The translations under genes were made by a program, and so were the position numbers. A DNA stretch of 64,000 nucleotides, taken from NCBI RefSeq assembly GCF_900129965.1, contig NZ_FQXM01000020.1, positions 12,906-76,905 of the forward strand, read 5' to 3'. The notes beneath the pieces are model-generated. The model ran no database searches. It was given only the letters and a program-made list of their open reading frames with translations, and had not been told where the DNA came from. How positions within the stretch are numbered: position 1 is the stretch's first letter; every line of letters begins with the position of its first letter. The stretch is from Clostridium grantii DSM 8605. GTDB taxonomy: Bacteria > Bacillota > Clostridia > Clostridiales > Clostridiaceae. Below are positions 8,521 to 18,635 of the stretch, piece by piece.

Positions 8521-8623
8521 ATAAAGAGGATAATATTGAAACTTAAAAAAATGGTTGAAGCTCTCTATATTATCGGATGGTGTAGAAGAGTTTATTAATA
8601 AAATTAAGTATGTGACTTAATAG
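8520..8623 (+). pseudogene. Remnant of an rpn gene 3' end
   Basis: Beginning at the last base of the preceding stop codon, 104 bp align with the end of the Rpn gene at 4823-4927 with about ten mismatches and one single-base gap (roughly 90% identity by eye). The gap breaks the tail's frame. It encodes nothing by itself and marks the right edge of a gene replacement. Confidence 0.75.
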
Positions 8624-8649
8624 GGCTTAATACTAATAGCTAAAATCAA

Positions 8650-8677
8650 AGTACCAACTAAAGTTGGTACTTTTTAT
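8650..8677 (+). terminator. Rho-independent terminator
   Basis: A perfect 9-bp stem (AGTACCAAC / GTTGGTACT, 8650-8658 and 8663-8671) with a 4-nt loop is followed by a T-rich tail. It ends transcription of the ATPase-nuclease unit before addB. Confidence 0.85.
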
Positions 8678-8791
8678 TATAGAAATATTGAATATAATCA
8701 TCCTACAAAAAAATGTAAATAAAATTAGAAAAATTTATATCTTAGTGATAAAATAGAGAAAAGAAATTAGCAAATGTGGAGGGGGAAAATC

Positions 8792-11700
8792 GTGGGTTTA
8801 AGATTTGTATTCGGTAGAGCAGGCTTCGGAAAAAGTTCTTTTGCTATGAATAGTATAAAAGAAAATTTACATAAAGATAAACAATTGTATCTTCTTGTGC
8901 CAGATCAGTTTTCTTATACTGCAGAGAAAACTATGGTTAAGGAAATTGGGGGAACGGGCATCATAAATGCAGATGTGCTTACTTTTAAAAGAATTGCTAG
9001 AAAGGTTTTTAGTGAGGTTGGGGGCAATTCTAAAGATAGGATAATGAATTCTGGAAAGAATATGTTGATTTATTCTATTATGAATGACATAAAAGATGAT
9101 TTGTCTGTTTTTCAATTAGCGGCCAAGCAAAAGGGATTTGTGGATTCTGTAGCCACAATGATTTCTGAGTTTAAAAATTATAATATATCTGCTTTAGAAT
9201 TACAAACTTCCTTAGTTAATTTTGATGAGGGAGATTTATTGAAAGAAAAGTTAAAGGATGTAGCTAGTATTTATAAGAGTTTTGAAGAAAAGTTGAAGGA
9301 TAATTTTATTGATGACGATGACGAACTAACTATTTTAAATAGAAAAATTGATGAAAGCTCTATGTTTGATGGGGAAGAGATATGGATTGATGAATTTAAT
9401 TCTTTTACTCCTCAGCAATATCTTATTGTGGAGAAAATCATTAAAAAAGCAGCTAGAGTTAACGTGTGTTTGATAGGGGATTATTATAAAGATATTAATA
9501 ATGAATCTTTATTTAACGTGACTACTTCAACCTACGATAAATTAATTGAAATAGCCATGGAAAATAATATTGGCATAGATAAGCCTATAGTATTAAAAGG
9601 CTATAAGGGTAGATTCTCAAACAATATGGAAATTAAGTTTTTAGAAGAGAATTATTTTAAATATCCTTGTGATAGCTACAAGGAAGATAATAAAAATATT
9701 TCTATATTAAAAGCTAACAATCCTTATGAAGAAGTAGAAGAAACAGCTAAGAAAATTATTTCTTTATGTAGAGATGAAGGTTATAGATATAAAGATATTG
9801 TAGTAGTATCTAGAAATCTAGATACTTATGAGAAAATTGTAAAAGCAATTTTTGATTCTTATGATATTCCACCTTTTATTGATAAGAAAAAAGATGTGGA
9901 TGATAATCCTTTGATTATTTTAATAACTTCAATAATTGATATATTTAATAAAAATTGGTCTTATGAGAGTGTTTTTAGATATCTAAAATCTGGCTTGATT
10001 AAAATAGATATTGATGAAATTGATGCCTTGGAAAACTATGTTTTAGCAGCGGGTATCAGGGGAAAGAAAAGATGGAGTGAATCTTGGGATTATAATATAA
10101 ATTATAATTTTCAAAATAACAATTTAACTGAAGAAGATGAAATTATGCTAAAAGAAATTAACGAGATAAGAGAAAAAATAGCAAGGCCTCTTATTGATTT
10201 GCATGAAAATATTAAAGGAAGTCATAAAGCTTCTGAATTATGTTCTTCTATGTTTAATTTTTTATGTGATTTAGGAATAAATGAGACTATTGAAACTTGG
10301 GTTCAGGATTTTAGAAAAAAAGGAAATGAAGAGTTAGCAGTTCAATATAGTGAGATTTGGAATATGGTAATGGAGATTTTCGATGAAATCGTAAATGTGT
10401 TTAAAGAAGAAAAAATAATTTTAAAGGATTTTGTGAATATTCTTAGTATTGGATTTCAAAAGAAGAAAATGGGGTTAATACCTCCAACTTTAGATGTGGT
10501 AACGGTGGGAAGTATAGATAGAATAAGAAGTCATTCCATTAAAGCTTTATTTGTTTTAGGCGTTAATGATGGAGTATTCCCAGCGGTTATGAAAGAAGAT
10601 GGGGTATTTAATGATGGGGATAGAGAAAAACTTAGAAACTTTGATATAAATCTTTCGGAGGATTCTAAAGCAAAAACATTTGGAGAACAATTCCTTGTGT
10701 ATACTACTCTTACCCTTCCTTTGAATTATTTGAATTTAAGTTATTCAATGGCAGATTTTGAAGGAAAAACTCTAAGAGCTTCGGTTATAATAAACAGATT
10801 AAAAAAGATTTTTCCTAAGTTAAAAGAAAATAGTATCATTGATGATATTAATAAAGGACAAGAAGATTTTATAAAAGATATAACTATGCCAAAACCAACT
10901 TTTAATAATTTGGTAAAGCATGTTTCAAGCAAAAATAAAAAAGCTTTAAATAACCCTGTTTGGGAAGAAGTACATAAATGGTATTGTAGTCATAATAATT
11001 GGAAGGATAAGTGTGATATTATTCTTAATGCAGAAGCTTATACAAATCAAGTTAAGCTAATAAAAGAAGAAAAAGTTAAAAAACTTTATGGGAATAAGCT
11101 TAATTTAAGTGTTTCTAGACTTGAAAAATATGTGGAGTGTCCTTTTGCTTATTTTGCTCAATATGGGTTAGGGGCTAAAGAAAGAAAGATTTTCAAATTG
11201 ACACCTCCAGATTTAGGTAGTTTTATGCATGGAGTAATTGATGATTTTTCTAAGCTAGTTAAGGATTCTGATAAACAATGGAGTGAAATTGATGATGAAT
11301 GGTGCAAGGAAAAAGTGGATTTGATTTTCCAAAGAAAGATAACAGAGATATCTTCATCAATTTTTAATAGCTCAGCTAGGTATAGATATTTTTCTGAGAG
11401 ATTGAGAAGAGTGCTTATAAAAACTATTTTAGTGATAATTGAGCATATGAGAAGAAGTGGTTTTCAACCAGTAGGTTATGAAGTTATATTTGGCGAAAAT
11501 GGGGATTACCCTTCTATTGAAGTGGATTTAGAAGATGGGGAAAAAGTTTATTTAAGTGGAAGAATTGATAGAGTAGATAAACTTACTTTAGATGAAAAAG
11601 AGTATTATAGAATAATTGATTATAAATCTGGAAACAAGGATTTCGATTTAAATAGTGTTTACTATGGGCTTCAAATTCAACTTATGCTTTATTTAGACGC

Positions 11701-12223
11701 CATACTTACTAATGAAAATAGTAGTCATAATGAAGAATCTAAGGCAGCAGGAGTATTTTACTTTAGAATAGAGGACCCTATAATCAAGGGAAGCAAAGAA
11801 ATGAGTCCAGAGAAAATACAACAAGCAATTTTAAAGGAATTAAAAATGAAAGGGTTAATTTTAGAGGATGTTAAAATTGTAACTGAAATGGATAAAGAAA
11901 TTGAAGGACATTCATTAATAATTCCTGCCAGTGTTAAGAAGGATGGGAATTTAGGGAAATCCTCATCCTTAGCTTCTGATGAAGACTTTAACAGCCTTAG
12001 AAATTTTGTTAGAAAGGGATTAGCCTCTACTTGCGAGAGAATGTTAAAAGGAGAAATTAAAATAGAACCTTATAAAAATCAAGATATGGCAGCTTGTAAA
12101 TATTGTTTGTATTCCTCCGTTTGTAAATTTGATAGCACTTTAGAGGATAATAACTATAAAGTGTTGAAAAAAAGAGATAATGATGAGGTTTGGAGTTTGA
12201 TTAAGGAAGGGAGTGAAGAATAA
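8792..12223 (+). CDS. addB: ATP-dependent helicase/deoxyribonuclease subunit B (AddB)
   Basis: AddB is the second nuclease subunit of AddAB, which resects double-strand breaks to 3' overhangs for RecA and recognises Chi. The protein is about 1143 residues, normal for the family. The N-terminus reads GLRFVFGRAGFGKSS (P-loop). The C-terminal RecB-like nuclease shows IIDYKSG and QIQLML. An iron-sulfur cluster is expected on Cys783, Cys1102, Cys1105 and Cys1111 (CPFAYF and CKYCLYSSVC), all present. The frame opens at 8774, but GTG 8792, behind GGAGGGG, gives the usual VGLRF start. Its TAA overlaps the addA ATG by one base, indicating translational coupling. Confidence 0.95.
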   Translation: MGLRFVFGRAGFGKSSFAMNSIKENLHKDKQLYLLVPDQFSYTAEKTMVKEIGGTGIINADVLTFKRIARKVFSEVGGNSKDRIMNSGKNMLIYSIMNDIKDDLSVFQLAAKQKGFVDSVATMISEFKNYNISALELQTSLVNFDEGDLLKEKLKDVASIYKSFEEKLKDNFIDDDDELTILNRKIDESSMFDGEEIWIDEFNSFTPQQYLIVEKIIKKAARVNVCLIGDYYKDINNESLFNVTTSTYDKLIEIAMENNIGIDKPIVLKGYKGRFSNNMEIKFLEENYFKYPCDSYKEDNKNISILKANNPYEEVEETAKKIISLCRDEGYRYKDIVVVSRNLDTYEKIVKAIFDSYDIPPFIDKKKDVDDNPLIILITSIIDIFNKNWSYESVFRYLKSGLIKIDIDEIDALENYVLAAGIRGKKRWSESWDYNINYNFQNNNLTEEDEIMLKEINEIREKIARPLIDLHENIKGSHKASELCSSMFNFLCDLGINETIETWVQDFRKKGNEELAVQYSEIWNMVMEIFDEIVNVFKEEKIILKDFVNILSIGFQKKKMGLIPPTLDVVTVGSIDRIRSHSIKALFVLGVNDGVFPAVMKEDGVFNDGDREKLRNFDINLSEDSKAKTFGEQFLVYTTLTLPLNYLNLSYSMADFEGKTLRASVIINRLKKIFPKLKENSIIDDINKGQEDFIKDITMPKPTFNNLVKHVSSKNKKALNNPVWEEVHKWYCSHNNWKDKCDIILNAEAYTNQVKLIKEEKVKKLYGNKLNLSVSRLEKYVECPFAYFAQYGLGAKERKIFKLTPPDLGSFMHGVIDDFSKLVKDSDKQWSEIDDEWCKEKVDLIFQRKITEISSSIFNSSARYRYFSERLRRVLIKTILVIIEHMRRSGFQPVGYEVIFGENGDYPSIEVDLEDGEKVYLSGRIDRVDKLTLDEKEYYRIIDYKSGNKDFDLNSVYYGLQIQLMLYLDAILTNENSSHNEESKAAGVFYFRIEDPIIKGSKEMSPEKIQQAILKELKMKGLILEDVKIVTEMDKEIEGHSLIIPASVKKDGNLGKSSSLASDEDFNSLRNFVRKGLASTCERMLKGEIKIEPYKNQDMAACKYCLYSSVCKFDSTLEDNNYKVLKKRDNDEVWSLIKEGSEE

Positions 12224-15200
12224 TGGCAAAGGTGACATGGACGGATGACCAAAGAGCAGCAATTTATACAGAAGGCTGTAATCTTCTTGTGGCAGCAGGA
12301 GCAGGGTCAGGTAAAACTGCTGTTTTAGTTCAAAGAATTATTAATAAGGTAGCAAATATTAATAAAGCTTTAGATATAGATAAATTGCTTATTGTAACTT
12401 TCACTAATGCTGCAGCTTCCGAAATGAAGGAAAGAATTACAAAGGCAATAAATGGGGAGCTTGAAAAAAATCCTGAATCTGCTATACTTCAAAGACAATT
12501 AGCTTTGATGAATAAAGCAAGTATAATGACGCTTCACTCTTTTTGTTTAGAAGTAATCAGAAGTAATTTTCATATCCTTGATATAGATCCAAACTTTAGA
12601 GTTGGGGACGGTACGGAAACACTTTTACTTAAAACAGAGGTTATGGAAGAGCTGTTTGAAGAACTTTATGAAGAAGAAACTAGAAAAAAAGAATTTGAAA
12701 GATTATTAGAATGTTATTCAGGGAATAGGGATGATGCAAGATTGCAGGAAATGGTAATGAGTTTGTATCATTTTGCAATGAGTTCTCCTTTTCCTATTGA
12801 AAAGCTAAATAGTATGGCAGAGGAATTTAATGTTAAAGAAGATTTTGATTTCTCGGAAACTCAATGGGCAAAGGTTATGCTAGAAAATGTTATTATTGAA
12901 ATAGAAGGACTTCAAAAGATAGCAGTAAATGCTTTGAATATTATAAAAAACACAGATGAGTTAAGTAATTACATTGATAATTTTACAGATGATTTAGCTA
13001 TTTTACAGGATATCAGTAAAGCAGCGGAAAATTCTTGGGAAGCTCTTAGTACTGCCCTTCAAGAAAGTAAATTTGGAAAGTTAAAGACTATAAAAGGTGT
13101 TGAAGATAAGGAAACACAAGAAACAGTAAAAAAAGCAAGGGATAAGGTTAAAAAACAATTAGAAAAAATAAAAAATGATATTGCCCCTTATAGTTCAGAA
13201 AATGTTTTTGAAGATTTAAATTATTTATACCCAATTATGAGACAATTATCTGATCTGGTTATTAATTTTATTGAAGGATACGGGACAAAGAAAAAAGAAA
13301 AAGGTATTTTAGATTTTAATGATTTTGAACATTTTGCTTTAAAGATACTGGCGCATATTGATGAAGAAGGAAATGTTACACCTACAAAAGCGGCAATAAA
13401 TTTAAAAAATAAGTATGAAGAAATATTAGTGGATGAGTATCAAGATAGCAATGATGTTCAAGAAACTATTATTAATACAATAGCAAGAAAAGATTCTACT
13501 GAAGATAAAGCTAATAATATTTTCATGGTGGGAGATGTTAAACAAAGTATATATAGATTCAGGCAAGCAAAGCCAGAATTATTTTTGCAAAAGTATAGTG
13601 CTTACATACATCAAAAAAATATCGCTGCTGATGATGAATATATTAATGAGTCTCAACGTAAGATTACTTTATATAAAAATTTTAGAAGTAGAAAAGAAGT
13701 TATTGATGGAGTGAATTTTATTTTCAAACAAATTATGTCTGAGAATGTGGGAGAATTAAATTACGATGATAACGAAAGTCTTAATTTTGGAGCTCATTTT
13801 CAGGAAAAACAGGATGAAAGCTTCATTGTAGGGGGACCTATAGAGTTACATCTTATAAATAATAATGGCGATGATATTGAGGAAGAGATTTCAGAAAAAC
13901 ACAGTGAAGAAAGTATCAATGAGGATGAAGAACTTCTTAGCAAGATTCAAATTGAGGCCAGATTTGTAGCTAAAAAAATTAAAGAGTTGATTAATAAAGA
14001 AGAGTATAAAAATGAAAAACCTTTTAAAGTTTTTGATAATAAATTGGATAAATATAGAAATGTAGAATTTAAAGATATGGTTATTCTATTGAGAACCACT
14101 TCTAACTGGGCAGAAGTATTTTCAGAAGAATTAAAAAAAGAAGGAATCCCAAATTACTCTGATGTGGGTACAGGATATTTTAGAACCGTTGAAATTAGTA
14201 CTATACTTTCATTACTTCAAATCATTGATAATCCAAGACAAGATATACCTTTAATATCTGTGCTTAGATCTCCAATTGCTTCTTTTACTGAGGAAGAGTT
14301 AATTGATATTAGAGCTTTTGGAAAAAATATAGATTTCTATGAAGCCATGGAAATGTTGATTAACAGTGAACAAGAAGATTATGATTTTGCATTTATAAAT
14401 TTAAAAGAGAAATGTTTTAATTTTATTAATAAACTTAATGAGTGGAGAAAAATTTCTATTCATAAAAGTATAGATGAATTTATTTGGCAGCTTTATACGG
14501 AAACAGGCTACTTTGGATTTGTAGGGGCTATGTCTGGAGGAGAAGAAAGGCAAGCAAATCTAAAAATTCTTTTCCAAAGAGCAAAACAATTTCAACAAAC
14601 TAGTTATAAAGGATTATTTAATTTTATAACCTTTATTAATAAGCTAAAAATAAATGATGGTGATATGGGAAGTGCAAAAATTTTAGGTGAGAATGATAAT
14701 GTTGTTAGGATTATGAGTATTCATAAAAGTAAGGGCTTAGAATTTCCAGTAGTATTTTTATCTGCTTTAGGTAAGCAATTTAATCTACAAGATTTAAATA
14801 AAAAAGTTTTATTCCATGAGAAATTAGGATATGGGCCAGAGGTTGTTGACCTAGAAAAAAGAATATCTTATCCAACAGTGATGAAACAGGCTATTAAAAA
14901 GAAGGTAAAAGCAGAAAGTCTTTCAGAAGAAATGAGAGTTTTATATGTGGCATTAACTAGAGCTAAAGAAAAACTAATTCTTACTGGTGTTATTAATAAA
15001 ATAGATGAAAAAATTCCAAAATGGATTTTATCATCTCAATCAATCGAAGAAAAATTATCTGAATATGATACTATTAATGCAAAAACCTATTTAGATTGGA
15101 TTGTACCTTCTTTGCTAAGACATAATAATAGACATGAAATTATGAAAGATTTAGATATACCATACTCTGAAACAGTATTAATCAAAGATGAATCTCTTTG

Positions 15201-16026
15201 GAATTTAAATATATGGAAAAAAGATGATATAATAGTAAGTGAAGAAATTATGGAAGGTAATATAGTTATAGATGAATTAAAGGAAATACATGAAAAACAA
15301 GAAGAACTGAATAAAGAAATAGATAAACGATTATCCTGGAAATATGGATATGATAAAGCAGTATCAATGGCGACAAGATTTACAGTTACAGAGCTTAAAA
15401 AAGCAGAAAGAAATAGTGTTCAAAGTGACGAAGGAGAAAATTTATTTAAAACACCAATCATTAAAAAACCATCATTTATGGAAGATAAAAAAGATTTAAG
15501 TGCTGCTGAAAAAGGAACATTAATACATTTTATTATGCAAAAAATTGATTTAAACAAGGTTTCATCAATAAAGGATATTTACAGTGAAATTGAAAGAATG
15601 GTTGAGAAAGAGTTTATAAGTGAGGAAGAAGCTAAATTTATAAATCCTCATAAAATACTAAATTTCTTTAAATCTAAATTGGGAATTAGCATGCTTAAAT
15701 CAGAAAATTGTAGAAGAGAGATTCCTTTTTTGATAGAAGTAAAAAGTACAGAAATTTATGAAGAACTAGAAGAAGACAAATACAAATACAAAGATGAAAG
15801 TGTATTGCTACAAGGAATTATTGATTGTTTTTTTGAAAAAAACAATGAATATATATTAATAGATTACAAAACTGATTATGCAACAAAAGAAAACTTAGAA
15901 GAGATAAAAGAAAGATATAAAATGCAATTGACATATTACTCAAAAGCTATCGAAAAAATTACGGGTAAAAAAGTCACAAAAAAATATTTGTACTTATTTG
16001 GCATAGAAGAGGGAATACTTATTTAA
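12223..16026 (+). CDS. addA: ATP-dependent helicase/nuclease subunit A (AddA)
   Basis: AddA is the UvrD-like 3'-5' helicase and nuclease subunit of AddAB, 1267 residues. Helicase motifs in order are GAGSGKT (26-32), ILDFNDFEH, ILVDEYQDSND (Walker B), VGDVKQSIYRFRQA, YKNFRSR, MSIHKSKGLEFPVVF and EMRVLYVALTRAKEKL. The C-terminal nuclease has QGIIDCFF and IDYKTD with Asp1214 and Lys1216. No motif is missing. It is coupled to addB through the TAATG overlap and followed 14 nt later by a YhaM-type gene, so all three are probably one operon. Confidence 0.97.
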   Translation: MAKVTWTDDQRAAIYTEGCNLLVAAGAGSGKTAVLVQRIINKVANINKALDIDKLLIVTFTNAAASEMKERITKAINGELEKNPESAILQRQLALMNKASIMTLHSFCLEVIRSNFHILDIDPNFRVGDGTETLLLKTEVMEELFEELYEEETRKKEFERLLECYSGNRDDARLQEMVMSLYHFAMSSPFPIEKLNSMAEEFNVKEDFDFSETQWAKVMLENVIIEIEGLQKIAVNALNIIKNTDELSNYIDNFTDDLAILQDISKAAENSWEALSTALQESKFGKLKTIKGVEDKETQETVKKARDKVKKQLEKIKNDIAPYSSENVFEDLNYLYPIMRQLSDLVINFIEGYGTKKKEKGILDFNDFEHFALKILAHIDEEGNVTPTKAAINLKNKYEEILVDEYQDSNDVQETIINTIARKDSTEDKANNIFMVGDVKQSIYRFRQAKPELFLQKYSAYIHQKNIAADDEYINESQRKITLYKNFRSRKEVIDGVNFIFKQIMSENVGELNYDDNESLNFGAHFQEKQDESFIVGGPIELHLINNNGDDIEEEISEKHSEESINEDEELLSKIQIEARFVAKKIKELINKEEYKNEKPFKVFDNKLDKYRNVEFKDMVILLRTTSNWAEVFSEELKKEGIPNYSDVGTGYFRTVEISTILSLLQIIDNPRQDIPLISVLRSPIASFTEEELIDIRAFGKNIDFYEAMEMLINSEQEDYDFAFINLKEKCFNFINKLNEWRKISIHKSIDEFIWQLYTETGYFGFVGAMSGGEERQANLKILFQRAKQFQQTSYKGLFNFITFINKLKINDGDMGSAKILGENDNVVRIMSIHKSKGLEFPVVFLSALGKQFNLQDLNKKVLFHEKLGYGPEVVDLEKRISYPTVMKQAIKKKVKAESLSEEMRVLYVALTRAKEKLILTGVINKIDEKIPKWILSSQSIEEKLSEYDTINAKTYLDWIVPSLLRHNNRHEIMKDLDIPYSETVLIKDESLWNLNIWKKDDIIVSEEIMEGNIVIDELKEIHEKQEELNKEIDKRLSWKYGYDKAVSMATRFTVTELKKAERNSVQSDEGENLFKTPIIKKPSFMEDKKDLSAAEKGTLIHFIMQKIDLNKVSSIKDIYSEIERMVEKEFISEEEAKFINPHKILNFFKSKLGISMLKSENCRREIPFLIEVKSTEIYEELEEDKYKYKDESVLLQGIIDCFFEKNNEYILIDYKTDYATKENLEEIKERYKMQLTYYSKAIEKITGKKVTKKYLYLFGIEEGILI

Positions 16027-16040
16027 TTGGAGGACATATT

Positions 16041-17015
16041 ATGGATACTGAAATTAAGAAAATAAATGAATTTAACTTAAATGAAAGAGTGGAAGGATAC
16101 TTTATGATTAAAAGTTCTGAGTGTAGAACTTCTACTAACAGTAAGCAATATTTAGATATGGATTTAGGAGATAAAACTGGGGAAATAAATGCAAAGTATT
16201 GGAATATGAATGAAGGTGAAGATAAAATTTATATTCCAAATACTATAGTCAAAATAAGAGGCTTAGTGACTAGTTGGCAAAATAATGTGCAATTTAAAAT
16301 TGAAAAAATAAGAGTTGTTAACGAAAGCGATGATATTCAAATTGAAGATTATGTTCCTTCGGCACCATATAAACCAGAAGAAATGTTTAATGATGTTATG
16401 GAATTTTTAAAAAAAATAGAAAATGAAGATATAAAAAATATTGCGGAGTATATAGTTGATGAGAATAAAGTAAAATTAATGCATTTCCCAGCTGCTAAAA
16501 AGAATCATCATGCTATAAGAGGAGGACTTTTATATCATACAACTACTATGTTAAAAGCGGCAGAAAAACTTTCAGAGGTATATACTTTTTTAAATACAGA
16601 TTTATTATATGCAGGAGTTATTCTTCATGATATGGCAAAAATGCAAGAAATGCTTTCAAGTGAATTTGGAGTTGTATCTGAGTATACTATTGAAGGACAA
16701 CTGCTTGGGCACATCATACAAGGTATAAAAAATATAGAAGTAGTGGCAAGTGGCCTTGGTATAGATAAAGAAGTAACTATGTTGTTGCAGCATATGGTTT
16801 TATCTCATCATTATGAAGCAGAATATGGAAGCCCTAAAAAGCCTATGATTCCAGAGGCTCAAATGTTACATTATCTAGATACTTTAGATGCAAGCATGTA
16901 TGATATGAAAAAAGCTTTAAATGATACAAAAGAAGGAGAATTTTCAGATAGTATTTATTCACTAGAAAGAAGAAGGATTTATAAGCCGTCATTTTCAAGT
17001 AAAAATGGAGTATAA
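16041..17015 (+). CDS. yhaM: 3'-5' exoribonuclease YhaM family protein
   Basis: This 324-residue protein has an N-terminal OB-fold (about 1-95, 'YFMIKSSECRTSTNSKQYLDMDLGD') and an HD domain with NHHAIRGGLLYH and GVILHDMAKM metal ligands. That order is diagnostic for YhaM/Cbf1, a Mn2+-dependent 3'-5' exonuclease that trims the 3' ends of terminated mRNAs and can also act on single-stranded DNA. TTGGAGGAC precedes the ATG. In Bacillus the yhaM gene also lies near recombination genes, fitting its place behind addBA. About 150 bp separate it from glgA, with no clear terminator seen. Confidence 0.9.
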   Translation: MDTEIKKINEFNLNERVEGYFMIKSSECRTSTNSKQYLDMDLGDKTGEINAKYWNMNEGEDKIYIPNTIVKIRGLVTSWQNNVQFKIEKIRVVNESDDIQIEDYVPSAPYKPEEMFNDVMEFLKKIENEDIKNIAEYIVDENKVKLMHFPAAKKNHHAIRGGLLYHTTTMLKAAEKLSEVYTFLNTDLLYAGVILHDMAKMQEMLSSEFGVVSEYTIEGQLLGHIIQGIKNIEVVASGLGIDKEVTMLLQHMVLSHHYEAEYGSPKKPMIPEAQMLHYLDTLDASMYDMKKALNDTKEGEFSDSIYSLERRRIYKPSFSSKNGV

Positions 17016-17161
17016 AATTTATTTTCTATATGAAAATATTTACAATATAGACAAAAGAGAAGGTATACTTTATAATTTTTAGTAACTACTTGGTTTACAT
17101 GAGACATAGCTAAAAAAAAGGTAAATCAAAATAAAAAAATCTGATGAGCGAGGTTATGTTT

Positions 17162-18598
17162 ATGAAAATTCTATTTGTTGCTTCGGAAGCTTTCCCATTT
17201 ATAAAAACAGGGGGATTAGGCGATGTTGCTTATGCTTTACCAAAAGCATTAAGAAAAGTTGGCGTAGATGCAAGAGTTATTATACCGAAATATTCTCAAA
17301 TAAAGGATCATTTTAAAGATAAAATGACAAAGTTATGGGATTTTGAAGTGCCAGTAGGAGAAAAGAATCAATATTGTGGATTATGGAAATTAGAACATGA
17401 TGGTATACCATTTTACTTTATAGATAATGAAAGTTATTTTAATAGAGAAAATCCTTATGGAGAATACGATGATGGAGAAAGATTTGCTTATTTTTCAAAA
17501 GCAGTTTTAGATTCAATAGTGCATTTTGATGAGTTTGTACCTGATATACTACATTGTAATGACTGGCATACTGCAATGTGTATCCCAATGCTTCAAGCAT
17601 TTTATCAAAATCAAGGTATTTATCAAAATATGAGAACAGTTTTTACTATTCATAATTTGAGATATCAAGGAGTTTATGGAGAAGAAGTATTATGGCAACA
17701 ATTAAATCTAGATAGTGGATACTACAGCGAAGATAAATTAAAGTTTCACGACGGAATTTCCTTTATGAAGGGTGGAATTGTTTATGCTAATGCTGTATCA
17801 ACAGTAAGCCCAACTTATGCTGAAGAAATTAAGAATGAGTATTATGGAGAAGGCTTACATGGGTTACTTCAATCAAAATCAAGCAATTTATTTGGAATAC
17901 TAAATGGGCTTGATACTGATATAAATGATCCGAGAACAGATATGCATATGTTTGTAAATTATGATGAAAATACTTTAGATAATAAAGCTAAGAATAAAGA
18001 AAAACTTCAAGAAATGCTGAATTTACCCGTTAATAGGGATATTCCTATGATTGGAATGGTAACAAGATTAGTTGATCAAAAGGGATTAGACTTGATTCAA
18101 GCTGTTATTGGAGAGATGTTGCAAGAGGATATACAATTTGTAGTGCTAGGAACTGGAGACAGGCAATATGAAGATATGTTTAAGTTCTTTGCTTGGAAAT
18201 ATCCGACTAAATTATCAGCTAATATCTATTTTGACGCTTCGCTAGCTCAAAAAATTTATGGGGCTTCAGATATGTTCCTTATGCCATCTCAATTTGAACC
18301 TTGTGGAATTGGTCAATTAATTGCTTTAAGATATGGTAGTATACCTATAGTTAGAGAAACTGGAGGACTAAACGACACAGTATTCTCCTACAATGAGTTT
18401 ACTGGAGAAGGAAATGGATTCTCTTTTGCAAACTTTAATGCTCATGATATGTTATATACTATAAGAAGAGCAATAGGTTGCTATTGGAACAAAGAAACTT
18501 GGACAAAACTAGTTTATAGTGGTATGACTGGAGATTATACTTGGGATAAATCTGCAGGAGAATATATTGATATGTACAATTGGGTACAAACACACTAA
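17162..18598 (+). CDS. glgA: Glycogen synthase (ADP-glucose)
   Basis: GlgA transfers glucose from ADP-glucose to the growing alpha-1,4-glucan. The chosen start gives 478 residues, standard for bacterial GlgA. The ADP-glucose-binding KTGGLGDV is close to the N-terminus, GMVTRLVDQKG opens the second Rossmann domain, and PSQFEPCGIGQ with RETGGLNDTV forms the C-terminal donor site. The frame can start at ATG 17144 or 17156, but ATG 17162 (MKILFVASEAFPFIKTGGL) matches the family N-terminus, with GCGAGG upstream. glgP follows after 37 nt. The glgB and glgCD genes usually nearby are absent from the window. Confidence 0.95.
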   Translation: MKILFVASEAFPFIKTGGLGDVAYALPKALRKVGVDARVIIPKYSQIKDHFKDKMTKLWDFEVPVGEKNQYCGLWKLEHDGIPFYFIDNESYFNRENPYGEYDDGERFAYFSKAVLDSIVHFDEFVPDILHCNDWHTAMCIPMLQAFYQNQGIYQNMRTVFTIHNLRYQGVYGEEVLWQQLNLDSGYYSEDKLKFHDGISFMKGGIVYANAVSTVSPTYAEEIKNEYYGEGLHGLLQSKSSNLFGILNGLDTDINDPRTDMHMFVNYDENTLDNKAKNKEKLQEMLNLPVNRDIPMIGMVTRLVDQKGLDLIQAVIGEMLQEDIQFVVLGTGDRQYEDMFKFFAWKYPTKLSANIYFDASLAQKIYGASDMFLMPSQFEPCGIGQLIALRYGSIPIVRETGGLNDTVFSYNEFTGEGNGFSFANFNAHDMLYTIRRAIGCYWNKETWTKLVYSGMTGDYTWDKSAGEYIDMYNWVQTH

Positions 18599-18635
18599 AG
18601 CAAAAGAAATGCAAATGAAGGTAAGGGGTGAAAGT

